Positions 22,821 through 33,238 of a DNA stretch of 64,000 bases are shown here, piece by piece. Location of the stretch: the NCBI GenBank assembly GCA_026225945.1, contig JAMJFZ010004031.1:9002001-9066000 (forward strand), written 5' to 3'. The notes under the pieces are model-generated. The model was not told the origin of the DNA. It saw only the letters and a list, made by a program, of their open reading frames with translations, and made no database searches. The DNA is from Cricetomys ansorgei. Taxonomy: Eukaryota; Chordata; Mammalia; Rodentia; Nesomyidae. The position numbers and the translations under genes were made by a program. Numbering within the stretch: position 1 is the first letter of the stretch; the number at the start of each line of letters is the position of its first letter.

Positions 22821-23115
22821 GTATGCCTGTGTTTGCTTGTGTGGAGGCTAGAGGTAGATCAGATGTCCTTCTTGATCATTCTCCACTTTAGTTTATGAAA
22901 CAGGGTCTCTCATGGAACTTGGAGTTTGTGATTTTGGTTAGACCCGCTGGTCAACAAGACTCTGGGATCCATCTTATCCCTCTTCTCCAATCCCTGCCTG
23001 TCCTACAGAGTCACAGGCAAGTGCAACTATGCCAAGCTTTCACCTTAGTATCAGGAGTCTGAACTAAGGCTCTAATGCTCAAACAGCAAGTACTTTATCT
23101 ATTGTGCTCCAGCCC
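22821..23115 (-). repeat. B4-type composite SINE, antisense
   Basis: In reverse it has a tRNA-like head at the right ('aactaaggctctaatgctcaaacagcaagtactttatctattgtgctccagccc'). A B1-like middle ('acagggtctctcatggaacttggagtttg...gatccatcttatcc...cctgcctgtcc...') and a 'tgtggaggctagaggtag' end follow. About 290 bp, the size of the long rodent B4/B4A-type composites. The subfamily is not certain. Confidence 0.7.
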
Positions 23116-23476
23116 CATAAACGGACTTTTTAAAGTAATCAAAATACAGTAGATGTTTTTCTCTCCTTTGTAACTTAAAGTAGTTATTTTAATCCATCGG
23201 CCCAATTACAAACCTTGAGGTCCAGCTGCGAATTAGATTCTGTGTTTCTTGTCAAGGTGGGTCTTTATCGTAGATCAAGACTAGAATTTGAGTGTACCTC
23301 TAAGCTGGGGTTTAAACTGAACTTCTAAATAGAGCATTTAGATGCAGTAAACAGCTCAGCACCCCAACCCCAATCGCCTTTCCCCTTCTATACGATGAGG
23401 CATTTTTACTGTGTTATGTAAATGGTAACTTGCATTTCCCAGTGTTTGTGAATAAAGCCATAAAGATGGTGAGAAA
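23116..23476. other. Intronic sequence, nothing recognised
   Basis: Unique-looking. No gene or repeat recognised. Confidence 0.4.
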
Positions 23477-23700
23477 TTGCCCAGGCAGGCTTACCTCTTA
23501 GAGCACTTGCCCTCCTGGAATGCATGAGTCTCTGGGTTTGACCCTAGCACTGTCAAACAATAACAAAATGCCTGAACAACAAACTGCCAGACCTAGTTGC
23601 CTTGTAGTACTAGCTGTGCTACTCAGGAGGCTAAGGAGGGAGGGTTTCTGGAATCCAAGAATTTGAGTCCAACCTGAATTCTAGAATAGAAATACACAGT
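23477..23700 (+). repeat. ID-B1 composite (B4-type) SINE, sense
   Basis: The ID-like head at 23477-23560 ('gcttacctcttagagcacttgccctcctggaatgcatgagtctctgggtttgaccctagcactg') is followed, after an A-rich linker, by a B1-like half at 23585-23670 ('ccagacctagttgccttgtagtactagctgtgctactcaggaggctaagg'). Its 3' edge carries a 25-bp tandem duplication (see findings). Confidence 0.7.
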
Positions 23701-23865
23701 GAATTCTAGAATAGAAAGAGAGAGAAGACTATAAAGGAATTGAGAATGGAGGTTTGACATACATGGAATTTTAGAGATTTGATTCGAAGTTTGACAAGAT
23801 GAAAGTTTTAAAAATGATTATCTTTGTCTTGATTTCCAACATTGTATTTAGCTGGAAATCTAAAT

Positions 23866-23992
23866 GCTGGGGCTGTAGCTCAGTGGTAGAGTGCTTGCCT
23901 AGTGTGTTCAAGGGCCTAAAATGTAAGCTAAAATTAAAGGCTGGTAATACATTTAAGGGCATGAGGAGGCCCTGGGTTTGATTACCAGAACC
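23866..23992 (+). repeat. ID-type SINE, sense, split by ~55-bp insertion
   Basis: 'gctgtagctcagtggtagagtgcttgcctag' (promoter A-box half, 23872-23902) and 'gaggccctgggtttgattaccagaacc' (B-box half, 23965-23992) are both close to the ID consensus. They are separated by about 55 bp of unrelated A+T-rich sequence instead of a few bases. This is a SINE, not a tRNA gene. Confidence 0.82.
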
Positions 23993-24010
23993 AATCAAAA
24001 CAGCAGCACA

Positions 24011-24590
24011 GCTGTAGCCAGTGAGATGGTCAGTGGGTAAAAGCACTTGTTGGAAAGCCTGATGACATGAGTTTCATCTCCAGAATCCATGTGAGGTCAT
24101 TTAAATAAGACATGTCCCCCATAGCCTCTGGCATTTGAATACTTGTTTTCAGTTGGTGGTGCTGTTTGCCAAAGATTAGGAGGTGCGGCCTTGTTGGAGG
24201 AAGTGTGTCAGTGGAGGCAGATTGTGAGCGTTAAAAAGCCAGATGCCATTTCCAGTTCACTCTGCTTTGTGCTTGTGGTTTAAGATGTGAGCTTTGAGCT
24301 TGCTGCTCCAGTCATCATGCCAGCTTATTGCCATGCTTCCCTGCTGTGATGGTAATGGACTCTCATCTTTCTGGAACTATAAGCCAAATAACCTCTTCCT
24401 TTTGTGAGTTGTCTTGCTCATGGTGTTTCATTACAGCAACAGGAAATGAACTGGTGTACCATGTGAAAGTGGAAGGAGAGAACCTGCTGCACAGAGTTGT
24501 CTCTGACCTTCACATGTGTGCTGTGGCATGTATGTGCCTTCACTCACATACAAAATAGTAATAAATGAAAGCATTAAAAAACATAAGCAG
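24011..24590 (+). repeat. B3-like SINE interrupted by an LTR-like element
   Basis: The B3 head at 24011-24098 ('gccagtgagatggtcagtgggtaaaagcacttgttggaaagcctgatgacatgagttt...') stops. The matching B3 3' half resumes at about 24450 ('ccatgtgaaagtggaaggagagaacctgctgcacagagttgtctctgaccttcacatgtgtgctgtggcatg') and ends with 'agtaataaatgaaagcatt'. The intervening 24110-24449 is the separate element listed next. Confidence 0.8.
24110..24449 (+). mobile_element. LTR-like rodent medium-reiterated element, inserted in B3
   Basis: Recognisable by 'gcctctggcatttgaatacttg', 'gttggtggtgctgtttg', 'aggaggtgcggccttgttggaggaagtgtgtca', 'aagatgtgagctttgagctt', 'ctctcatctttctggaactataagccaaataa' and 'tcatggtgtttcattacagcaac'. 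The family is common in rodents and has TG...CA-type ends in its consensus. I cannot fix the family name, and it has no ORF. Confidence 0.7.
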
Positions 24591-26046
24591 AAGGGGGATT
24601 ATTTGGAGCAAGATAGGAGGCCACCAAGGGAGGAAAGTGTGGGGTACGGAGATGAATCAGAGTAGGGTCAAATGACATACATGGACGACAGAGCCATAAT
24701 GAGCTCATCATTTTGAATGCTGACTTAAAAACATAATTATATGTCATGTATCTTCTGCTTTAGAAATGCGGCTTCCTAACTTTTTAGTGGTTTTAGTGGA
24801 ATGAACCAGAATGTAGCTTTTCAGAACATTTCTATTTACCCTGAAAGACAAACTAGAATGTAATGTGAAATAGTACAGTATACAGATGTCTTGGTGCTGA
24901 ATTAATATGACAGTATGTTTGTGTGGTGTTTCTTATCTCTTTTCCTAGAGAGTATGCATTTTGGTTATAACCTTTGGCTTCATACTTAGTTTGGGCTTTA
25001 CCATAATGCATATAAAATATGTTTATATTTTATATAAAATATAAATATCCTTTGGCTTGAAACCTTACAGTGATCTCTCACCTTCTCTTTCTGCCTCCTG
25101 CCTACTCCATTACTGTTTTTGTCTAGTTGGAGTTTTTTCTGTAGTTGTTGCTATTCATCCTATCTTTGTAGCTCCCATAAATATTCCATTGAGATTCCTC
25201 TCATCGTATTTGGAGTACAGTGGTGTGCAGAAGTTCCCCTTTAGTTGTTTCGTAACTCTGGTCAGTCTTTTAAAAATGCTTTTTACACTTAACACTCACT
25301 GGCATAAGAGCCATTGCTGGCTTCCTGCTGACTAACAAATGAGATCCACACTTAATCCTGGTATCTGTAACTTCTACCAACCACATCTGTCTGTTAACAA
25401 ATGCTTATCTTCTACTCTCCAGTATAATTTCTCTCCACTTAGCATTGTTCTTTTCAGTCCTTTTAAAAATATGGTTTACCCTGTTACTTAGAATGCTGTT
25501 CTTTGACTTCTTTACCTATATAAACTTTGTATTTTAAAAGCGCTTAATTATATCTAAGGTTAGTATTGTTGTTGTTGTTTTAAGATTTATTTATACTGTT
25601 CCTTTATACTTTAATAGGCTAGTTTGTTTTGCCAACTAGTTTGTACAGTTTACAAGACTAAAATCTTGTTTGAGTTTTTGTTTTAAATTCTCACAGACTT
25701 AGCACCTTGGTAGATTTATAAGGAAGCTTCAGTCAGTTGAGAACGTTATAATTAGCAAGTCATATTGTAGTTTGCATATCAAGTAATTCTTTATTGCTGC
25801 ATTATATAGTAGTAGAAGATAGAAAGATGGGTCCATCTGGACCATGTATCCTTTTATTCACAGGAAAGCCCTAGGTACGCTGTTCTGAATATTGTTTCCA
25901 TGGCACATGGTTTGTAAAGTATTGCTGTAAAGCTTACACTCTTCAATGAAGTATATAATTTGAAAATTTCTCCTAACATCTAGCATCCAAGAATATTCTG
26001 AATATTGAATACAACTCAGATATAAGAAGTAAGATAGCAAAGTATG
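24591..26046. other. Intronic sequence, nothing recognised
   Basis: No SINE visible. A short run of GTT units lies at about 25565-25580. The longest frame (25057-25335, +) shows no domain that I recognise. Confidence 0.4.
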
Positions 26047-26120
26047 GGATGCTGGTGTATCTCAGTGAAACTTTGTCATGTGAGAGGATTCATCTCAAGC
26101 ACCAGCAAAACAAAAATAAT
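26047..26120 (+). repeat. ID-type SINE, sense, diverged
   Basis: 'gggatgctggtgtatctcagtgaaactttgtcatgtgagaggattcatctcaagcaccagcaaaacaaaaat' retains the ID outline and A-rich tail. Confidence 0.65.
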
Positions 26121-26329
26121 ATGAAAAAGCCACCAACACCACACAAAAGAAAAGGGCCTGAGAAGAAACTAATAAAGACAGTAGCAGAAAACAAGGAGGC
26201 TATGCTTAAACAAAAGGATTGAGGTACTTCCAGTGCTCTCATATGAGCAGTCTTCTTGAAGGATAGCAATTCGACTTAGCCTCAAGAAGGCAAATCATTG
26301 TCCGTCCTTCCTTCCTCATTCCCTCCTTC

Positions 26330-26431
26330 ACATAGGGTCTTGCTGTATAGTTCAGGCTAACCTCAAACTCACACCCTCAGCTTCCATTCTTCAAATACCA
26401 GGAACCCAAGGGCATGCCGCAACACCTAGCC
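26330..26431 (-). repeat. Old B1-like SINE, antisense
   Basis: 'catagggtcttgctgtatagttcaggctaacctcaaactc...' to 'aagggcatgccgcaacacctagcc' is a diverged reverse B1. A CCTT-rich tail precedes it. Confidence 0.75.
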
Positions 26432-27116
26432 CAGTGCCTGGGGTCCTTGCTATGATGGATTTCTGATAGCATGGTGGGGGCATATGGTTTGAGTTACAAA
26501 GAAATTAAGACATGGAGATTTAGCAGACATAGACAGCACTTTCAGACTGTTTGGCTCTGAACTGGAGGAAGGAAAACAGTAACTAGAGTGAAATTAATGT
26601 CTTGGAGTAATTGTCATACTTGATTTAATACAGAATTTTAAATTTACTGAAATGTTTGAGGGAAAGAATTCTTGAAATGGAGGAAGTACTAATACAGGAG
26701 AGTGGGCCATAATAGCTTAAGGAATTTCAAAGGAACAGTTATGGAGCAAACATTTATAGGGAGGAAGGGAAGAAAGGAAGAAATAACTCTTCTTCTATGA
26801 CACTCAGAGTAAAAAATACTTGTACAGTTGCCTTTATATAGAGGTCAGTGACTGTAGTGATGTATTTATCAACAGTAAATGCATTAGGAAAATTTAAATA
26901 GCAGTTTTTTAAAATTACAGGCCTCAGTTTTATCCAAGCAGATAATAGAGAGGAACCTGGTATTTGAAATTCTGTTAGAAGCATAAGAACGATGTTAATT
27001 TAAGCTTCTTTTTGAATTTTGTCTCACTTAAACTTTTCATAAGGAACAGTTTTTTTTTTCTTAAACAGGCAACTCTTTATCTAAAACGCAATAAACAAGT
27101 TTAATTTTCAAAAAAG
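26432..27116. other. Intronic sequence, nothing recognised
   Basis: A+T-rich. No repeat or gene recognised. Confidence 0.4.
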
Positions 27117-27260
27117 CAGAGGGACCTAGGTTCAATTCCCAGCACCCACATGACCGCTCACAACTGTAACTCCTGTTCCAGAGGATTTGACACCCTTACA
27201 AACATACACATGCAAGCAAAATACCAATGTACATAAAATTAAAATAAATTTTAAAATAAG
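27117..27260 (+). repeat. B2 SINE, sense, 5'-truncated
   Basis: Begins inside the head: 'gcagagggacctaggttcaattcccagcacccacatgaccgctcacaactgtaactcctgttccagaggatttgacaccc', ending 'aaaattaaaataaattttaaa'. Confidence 0.88.
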
Positions 27261-27864
27261 TATCTGATTTTAGTTACAGTTTTGGTCTTATAGTAATTAG
27301 CCAGAAAGAGAAAATCATTATTGCTATATGTTCTGTCTAACCATTTATATATGTGTGTGTGGAGAGAGGGAGCATTTAATATAACAAACCTTCATTTTTC
27401 AAACTCTTATTATTAAAAAACTTAGCCATAAACTAGGTCTAAATTGGGTTCACCACGAAGATTTCTTACCTAGCAATCCTATCATGCTTTCTTAATAACA
27501 TCTTTATTTCAAGCCTCTCTTCTCCGTCTCCTCACACTCTGGTAAATAACTTAGCCATATATTCACAGGAAACATGCATGGCGTTTGTGAAGATCCAACT
27601 CTCCTCTTATGTTTTCATCCAACCTTTTCTTCTTCCTGGGGTAAAATGGAAAATGGTATCTACTATGCCTAGTGCATCTTTCTACTGGCTACTCTGGATC
27701 TTAATATTTTCAGGGATGATGTTGAATCAGTGTAGTCATTGGCCTCTATATAAAGACAGGATTGTACAGGATACATTTTGCTCTATGTGTCATAGAAGAT
27801 ACAATTATTTCTTCTTCTCTTCCTCCCTTTCTTCCTTTTGACCATTTTTCATAGTTCACATTGA
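27261..27864. other. Intronic sequence, nothing recognised
   Basis: Includes a short TATATGTGTGTGTG tract near 27347. The 87-codon + frame at 27578-27841 has no recognisable domain. Confidence 0.4.
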
Positions 27865-28039
27865 CCTTGAAATCATTGTGTAGCCTGGCATGACCTTGAA
27901 CCTCTGATGTTCTTGTTTCCATCCTGTGAGTGCTGGGGTTATAGGTGTACACCACTAAACCCTGTTTAAGCCCTCTTGGAAATCAAAACCAGGACTTCCT
28001 GCATGCCAGGGAGACACTACTAACTCAGCTGCACCCCAG
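27865..28039 (-). repeat. ID-B1 composite (B4-type) SINE, antisense
   Basis: Read on the - strand, an ID-like head (28039 to ~27968: 'ctggggtgcagctgagttagtagtgtctccctggcatgc') is followed by a B1-like body (27965 to 27865: 'acagggtttagtggtgtacacctataaccccagcactcac'). This head-to-body order defines B4/ID-B1 elements. Confidence 0.75.
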
Positions 28040-29472
28040 ACCGACTTAGTTATCTCTGTAACTGGCCATGCTACTTATGTTGCTCTGCTTGTCTTTTTGT
28101 AAGAGAACTGTTAGAAAGAGATACTATTATGCCTATTGGGTGGGGCTTATGTGTCTGTGTTTAGTAGAAAATATATACCCAGTTTGGGGTCTTGGTGGTT
28201 TTTATTGTTTTTGGTAGATTTTTTTAGCCTGTTTTGTTCATATGAAACCGACATCTAATACATCAGTTTTTATGTCCAAAGCACTTAAATATTTAAATGC
28301 CTATATTTTAATTGCAGTATATAAGTATGACTTACTACTAAACAATTAAGATTGAGATTAAAAATGACTACTAAAAATCCTAGTCAGTTGCATTTTAGAA
28401 CTCTTTATAACCTGCAACAAGATACCCTAGTATATATTGCATAAAATGAACTATATTTGCTGTTTTTTTATCAAATTGAAGCTAACTCATGATTCCTATA
28501 ATATCTCAGTCTAAAATAATTGATGTTAGAAAACATTTCTTAGGTAGTATAATCAAATGGATGGTTAATTTGTTTATAAGTGTGTTTACTGTTTTGTACC
28601 TGTATCATTGCTCTCTGTTTATAATATTTCATAGCATTTATTCATTTTTTTGTGATACTGTTCTTTATCTGGTAATTTGGGTAAATCCCAGTTGAATTAT
28701 GTTGCCACATTATGTCTTCAGAAGGGCATAAAGTCAGTACACATGCTTCAGTAATATCTGGTTGTTTTACCCTTATGTTTCTAGTTGGCAATTTGAAATT
28801 ATGGCTTCAACTGCACTTTAAATATGTGATAATAGCATGTGTTTCTAATAAGGGCCAAAACCATTTTGTTCAGATGGTGTGAATGGTTGTCACTCATATA
28901 TGACAAATGCACCTTCATCTGCTTCTTTGATAGCCCCCTAAAAACCATACCCTCAAATCAGGCTGAGGAAATTAGCTGCTGTGTAAATTGTGTGTCTGAG
29001 TGGTTCATTATCTAATCACCGTCAGAACCACAGTGATAAAGTAGATTGAAGCAGAGAAGAGGTCTGCCAGATGATTTGAGCCCACCCCCCCCCAAAACTG
29101 GTTTCCCTTGGATACCCTAATAGTGCAGTTTAGAACTTCAGGCTTTCATGCCTGGCATTCAGTATCTTTTCTATATCAAACTTGAAAACAACCAGTAGTT
29201 CTGGAATAAATTTTCTTTTTCCTATAAACATAATAATTTTACTTGTTTGTATCAGTTTTTTAAATGTTGATGCTCTTGAACTACTGTTTCTGTGGTTATT
29301 ATGTTAAGTATTACCAAATGGGGGGAAATAGTATGGTCTGCTTGAAAAGAGTTAAGAATAATTGATTTGCTATAGCTGTTCACCGTCTAAACGTCTTCCA
29401 CTGTGTTCACTGTGATTATAGTCACCTTCTATATCATCTTTTTATTGAATTGTTCCCTTTAATTCATTTTAG
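28040..29472. other. Intron 5' of the first visible exon; nothing else recognised
   Basis: A+T-rich intron without recognised SINEs over 1.4 kb, with a run of C at about 29082-29093. The last ~50 bp form the polypyrimidine tract and acceptor of the exon at 29473. Confidence 0.5.
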
Positions 29473-29648
29473 GTGCTTTTGAAGATGATGATATCACGCA
29501 TGTTGAAGGAAGTGTAGATCCCATTCGAGATATAGAAATAATTCATGAAGAGCTTCAGCTGAAAGATGAGGAAATGATTGGACCCATTATAGATAAACTC
29601 GAGAAGGTGGCTGTGAGAGGAGGCGATAAGAAACTAAAGCCCGAATAT
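29473..29648 (+). CDS. Ola1: OLA1 internal exon encoding residues ~126-183
   Basis: This exon is 176 nt: 2 nt completing an Arg codon (…GT) plus 58 codons, so the upstream intron is phase 1 and the downstream intron phase 0. The peptide runs from [16 protein letters not shown] through [29 protein letters not shown] and [12 protein letters not shown]. It matches human OLA1 as far as I recall it, with no substitution noticed. The acceptor is a pyrimidine-rich tract ending TTTTAG at 29472; the donor is GTAAGT at 29649. In the YchF/OLA1 family this part follows the G3 (DIAGL) region and enters the alpha-helical, coiled-coil-like insertion of the G domain. The acidic Asp-rich start and the alternating charged and hydrophobic residues fit that. 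OLA1 is a cytosolic ATPase linked to translation initiation, centrosome function and stress response (family knowledge). Only the exon itself is seen here. Confidence 0.97.
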
Positions 29649-29801
29649 GTAAGTAAGCATTTTAAACTTTTAAAGAAATATATAAGTATATTTTTCTTGG
29701 TTTAAAAATATAATAAACAATAAAGTATTTATTTACTATTATTATTGAAATTAAGAATAAAAATTTATTCCTGCTAAAGTTTTTTGCTTGTTTATTTTTT
29801 G

Positions 29802-29988
29802 GAGACCTTTCTTTCTTTTTTTCTTTTTTTTGGTTTTTCAAGACAGGGTTTCTCTGTTGTAGCTCTGGCTGTCTTGGAACTCAATTTGTAGACCAGGCTG
29901 GCCTCGAACTCACAGAGATCCTCCTGCCTCTGCCTCTTGAGTGCTGGGATTAAAGATGTGCTCCACTACCGCCTGGCTGAGACATTTC
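29802..29988 (-). repeat. B1 SINE, antisense, ~170 bp downstream of an OLA1 exon, with near-perfect TSD
   Basis: The body at 29841-29978 reads 'agacagggtttctctgttgtagctctggctgtcttggaactc...' to 'ccactaccgcctggct', with a T-rich tail before it. GAGACCTTTC (29802-29811) and GAGACATTTC (29979-29988) are a 9/10 target-site duplication. Confidence 0.93.
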
Positions 29989-30213
29989 ATTTGACGGCAC
30001 AGACAAGGGTCAAGGTGATAGCAAGCTATAGTTAGTTATACTGAGAATTTACATGGGTATGGGGTAGACTTTTTAGTTTTAGTAGTTAGTAAGGCATAGT
30101 TTTGCAATGAAAACCTTAACTGGGTTTAGAAAAATAATGAATATATGAACTTCATGGGTTTGAATTAGTAATTTATGCAAAAGATTGATCTTACCTCAGG
30201 TAGACAGAATGCA

Positions 30214-30216
<3 letters not shown>

Positions 30217-30258
<42 letters not shown>
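30217..30258. repeat. (GT)21 microsatellite
   Basis: An uninterrupted GT run of 42 bp at the 3' edge of the composite SINE that follows (in that element's own orientation). Confidence 0.97.
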
Positions 30259-30260
<2 letters not shown>

Positions 30261-30261
30261 A

Positions 30262-30553
30262 TATACACATTTATGTGTGTGGGATGTAGTTACGCATGTG
30301 ACACAGTGCACATGTGGAGGTGAGAGGACCACTTCAAGGGTTGGCCCTCTCCACTTCCTTTGAAACCAGCGGCCTTTAGCTGTTTGACACCATATGTGCC
30401 AGGGTACCTGCCCATAGGCTTCAGGAGATTCCCTTTCTCTGTCTCTTTGGCTTAGGAGCGTTAAAGTGAGTGGCTTTACTTGGGTTCTAGGGATTTGAAC
30501 TTGAGTCTTCATGCTTACATGGCAAGCGCTTTACCTGGTGAGCCATCTCCCAT
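30262..30553 (-). repeat. B4-type/B3-like composite SINE, antisense
   Basis: The reverse tRNA-like head at the right ('ggttctagggatttgaacttgagtcttcatgcttacatggcaagcgctttacctggtgagccatctcc') and the left 'cacagtgcacatgtggaggtgagaggacc' enclose a B1-like centre ('gcccataggcttcaggagattcc...'). It has the same general architecture as 22821-23115. Confidence 0.72.
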
Positions 30554-30571
30554 TTCTGATTTTGTTCTTTT

Positions 30572-30709
30572 GAGATAAGAACTTAACTCTGTAAGCCAGT
30601 GTGGCCTCAGAACCACTGTGGAACCCAGGCTGGTCTCAAACTAGCTGCGATCCTTTGATCTCAGCCTCCTTAGCAGTGGGATTACACAGATGAGCTACTA
30701 TGCTGGCTT
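30572..30709 (-). repeat. B1-like SINE, antisense
   Basis: 'gagataagaacttaactctgtaagccagtgtggcctcagaacc...' to 'gatgagctactatgctggct'. It contains a partial internal repeat of the 'cccaggctggtctcaaact' block, so it is old or rearranged. Confidence 0.75.
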
Positions 30710-31404
30710 CGAATGAGTACACTCTTAAAGTAGACCAGGATACTTTTTTTAATGGAATGGAAGTAGCCACTGTTATCTCCACTATGCAGATATATTTTTA
30801 GTCACATAGTGAGTTTATTATTAATAGAATTGCGACATGTTTCAAAATCAGTTTTGAAGTTTTAGTTTAATATAGTTGAATTGTACTTTTCATTAAAAAA
30901 GGAAAGCCATAATTGTACTGTATTTATTAACATCTTCCAATAACTGTTCTTGCTTATATGCAACTTTGGTGTAGAAATATTTTTCTATTTTTATGTGTTA
31001 ATTTTTAGTGCAAGCATTTGCTTTAGTTTTCAGAAACTGATTCTGCCATCTTTCCCCTCCCATATTTATTTTCAGTGTGTATAAACTACACTACTTAGAG
31101 ACTGGCAGTAACTCACAGAGCCACAGCCATGCCGCTTTCTAAGTCTTCTGCTCTTCTGCATTACTCAGGTGCATTTCCTTGTCACCCCTGTTCTAAGCAG
31201 GTCATTCAGGCACTCTGGCCTTTCTTACTTTCTCTGAAGCTCCCCTTTCTGCCATGTGGCTGACCTCTGTGCTGCTTAACTAAACGGCATGACCTCTTTG
31301 TTTCCCCTCTATGTTCTTTTCCTCCAGGCAGCTGCTGAGATTTACAGCTGCCTACCCTGTGGTTTTAAACTGTAATAAAATTGTCCTCTTTAAATAAATT
31401 TGGT
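30710..31404. other. Intronic sequence, nothing recognised
   Basis: The moderately C/T-rich segment at 31040-31370 is unidentified. No exon recognised. Confidence 0.4.
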
Positions 31405-31561
31405 GCCAGGTGGTGGTGGCTCACGCCTTTAATTCCCACTCGAGAGGCAGAGGTAGGCAGATCTCTGTGAGGTCGAGGCCAGCCTGGTCTACAGAGTGAG
31501 TTCCAGGACAGCCAGAGTTACAACAGAGAAACCCTGTCTTGAAAAACCAAAAACAAACAAA
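31405..31561 (+). repeat. B1 SINE, sense, full length
   Basis: 'gccaggtggtggtggctcacgcctttaattcccactcgagaggcagagg' through 'gccagagttacaacagagaaaccctgtcttg' with an A-rich tail. One of the best preserved B1 copies in the window. Confidence 0.95.
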
Positions 31562-31779
31562 TGAACTTTGCCTTTTCTTGAGAAAGAAGGAAGGAAAGAA
31601 AGACGATCTTAAATTTGTTCTCTGAAGGTAGGCATATTATCAATAAAAGTAGCTTGACTTGGAATAGGAAGGTATGTGTACTACTAATTTCCTTTTTGTG
31701 CTTTACTTCTCTTTTCCTCATGGTCATTTCCTTTTCAAATGCAATAGAGAATGGAGAGGCGTCTAATAGAGAAGAAAAT

Positions 31780-32250
31780 GGAAACTACGTATAAAAAGTA
31801 TTCCAGGGGTGAGGGGGAGGACTGGAATGAAACCGTGTCTTCTGAACCTGGTGGGACTGCTGTACCCATGAACTCAGAGCAGCTGTGTTTGCCAGCATAA
31901 GACCTGCACAAGTACAAGCCAGTCAGTATTCTAGCATGGAGCATGGAGGGGCTCACAAGTCCCATCCCTAACTGAAGTGCTATTGACAGTTGGTGGCTTC
32001 TGAGGCTGGAAGGGTCGATTTTATTTAAAGGTGTGACTCTTGGTGAGTTGACTGTGCTCCAGTGGATGGCCCCACGCTGATTAGTATATATGGACAACAC
32101 AAATTGGATTTGGTGGGTTATTTTAAAAAAAGGACACAAAATTGGGGATGGGTGGAAAGATGGGTGGTGTGCATCTGAGAGGAGTTGAGGTAAATCTGAT
32201 CAAAATACATTATATAGAATTATCAAATAATTAATAAAATATACAAGATA
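31780..32250 (+). mobile_element. Rodent L1 3'UTR fragment, sense
   Basis: Landmarks of rodent L1 3' sequence are present: 'gtacccatgaactcagagcagctgtgtttgcc', 'agacctgcacaag', 'agtgctattgacagttggtggc', 'gtgctccagtggatggcccca', 'aattggatttggtggg', and the terminal 'gatcaaaatacattatatagaattatcaaataattaataaaat'. It is 5'-truncated as usual, with no ORF2 coding. The 134-codon open frame on the opposite strand is a by-product. Confidence 0.9.
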
Positions 32251-32263
32251 TGTATATTCCTGA

Positions 32264-32456
32264 GGATGGAGATGTTGCTTAGCAGTAGAGTGTTTGCTTA
32301 GCATGTGCATGCACCTATATAAATATCCTCACACTCATGCACAAATCCCAGGCATGGTGGCAAATACTTGTAATATATTTGAGAGATCGAGGCAGGAAGA
32401 TCAGGGTTATACAATGGCCTCACTCCTCATAAGAGAAACTGCCTCACAAATAAAGA
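32264..32456 (+). repeat. ID-B1 composite (B4-type) SINE, sense
   Basis: The ID-like head 'ggatggagatgttgcttagcagtagagtgtttgcttagcatgtgc' is followed from about 32345 by a B1-like body 'caggcatggtggcaaatacttgtaatatatttgagagatcgaggcagg' ending 'actgcctcacaaataaag'. Confidence 0.8.
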
Positions 32457-32457
32457 T

Positions 32458-32655
32458 GGGCTGGTGAGATGGCTCAGTGGGTGAAGGCTCTGCCCAAGCC
32501 TGCAATCTGAGTTTGATCCCCACAATCTACTTGGCCTGAGGAAAAAAATCCTGACTCCTGCAGTTGTCTTTTGACCACCACATCTGCTCTGTGGAACACA
32601 GCTTCCTCCCCACCTTTACATGCATAAGCATGCACGTACATACATATACATGTAT
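32458..32655 (+). repeat. B3/B2-type SINE, sense
   Basis: 'gggctggtgagatggctcagtgggtgaaggctctgcccaagcctgcaatctgagtttgatccccac' and a 3' part rich in 'catgcataagcatgcacgtacatac'. The tRNA-like A and B boxes are clear. Confidence 0.9.
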
Positions 32656-33110
32656 GTGTATTTAAAAAATCATCTCCTGTCTTGTCCTGTAAAAACCTTA
32701 TTGCTGACTGTTCACCTGTAAGTCTGTGACCTACCCAGGATTAATTTTTTGTTGTTAATAGTGTTAAGGTAGTCATCTTAGTTTGATTCTCTCCCCCATT
32801 TGGAAAGGTTATTGTTCCAGCACCCTTCACTAAGAGTCTAAAATAATTCTCTTCCCACTCCGATGTTACCTCAGCCATAAAGAACTTTGTGGCATTTTAG
32901 CTCTTTGCTGAGTATTGGCAGACAGTAGCATAGTGTCTAAGGGCAACAGTGGTGGTCCCCTTTATCTTAACCTTTACACGATTGTGTTTCCTCTGTCACA
33001 TCTGTCCTAGCAGTCATACTAAAGGCTCACTCCATTCTACTATAGCCTCATTTTAACTAATTTGGAAGGAAAAAGAAAAATAATTCTTGGAAGGATGCAT
33101 ATTTCTGAAA
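32656..33110. other. Intronic sequence, nothing recognised
   Basis: Unique-looking; 32700-32830 ('gttattgttccagcacccttcac') could be an L1 remnant but is too short to assign. Confidence 0.4.
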
Positions 33111-33200
33111 TGTGTAGCCCCGGCTGGTTTTGAACTTGTGATCCTCCTGCCCTTGGGCTTCCAAGTGCTGGGATTTCTGGTGTGTAAAAACATGCCTGGC
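33111..33200 (-). repeat. B1-like fragment, antisense
   Basis: 'gtgtagccccggctggttttgaacttgtgatcctcctgcccttgggcttccaagtgctgggatttctggtgtg...catgcctggct' covers about two thirds of a reverse monomer. Confidence 0.75.
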
Positions 33201-33238
33201 TTAGGCTAGAAATATTCTTAAATGACTTAAATGTATTT

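Noticed and set aside
23866..23992. tRNA gene (A-box and B-box like motifs)
   Set aside because: Matches the tRNA-Ala-derived ID SINE; the boxes are too far apart and no cloverleaf is possible. The same reasoning applies to the heads of all B2/B3/ID copies.
31735..32139. 134-codon open frame on the - strand
   Set aside because: Antisense of a rodent L1 3'UTR.
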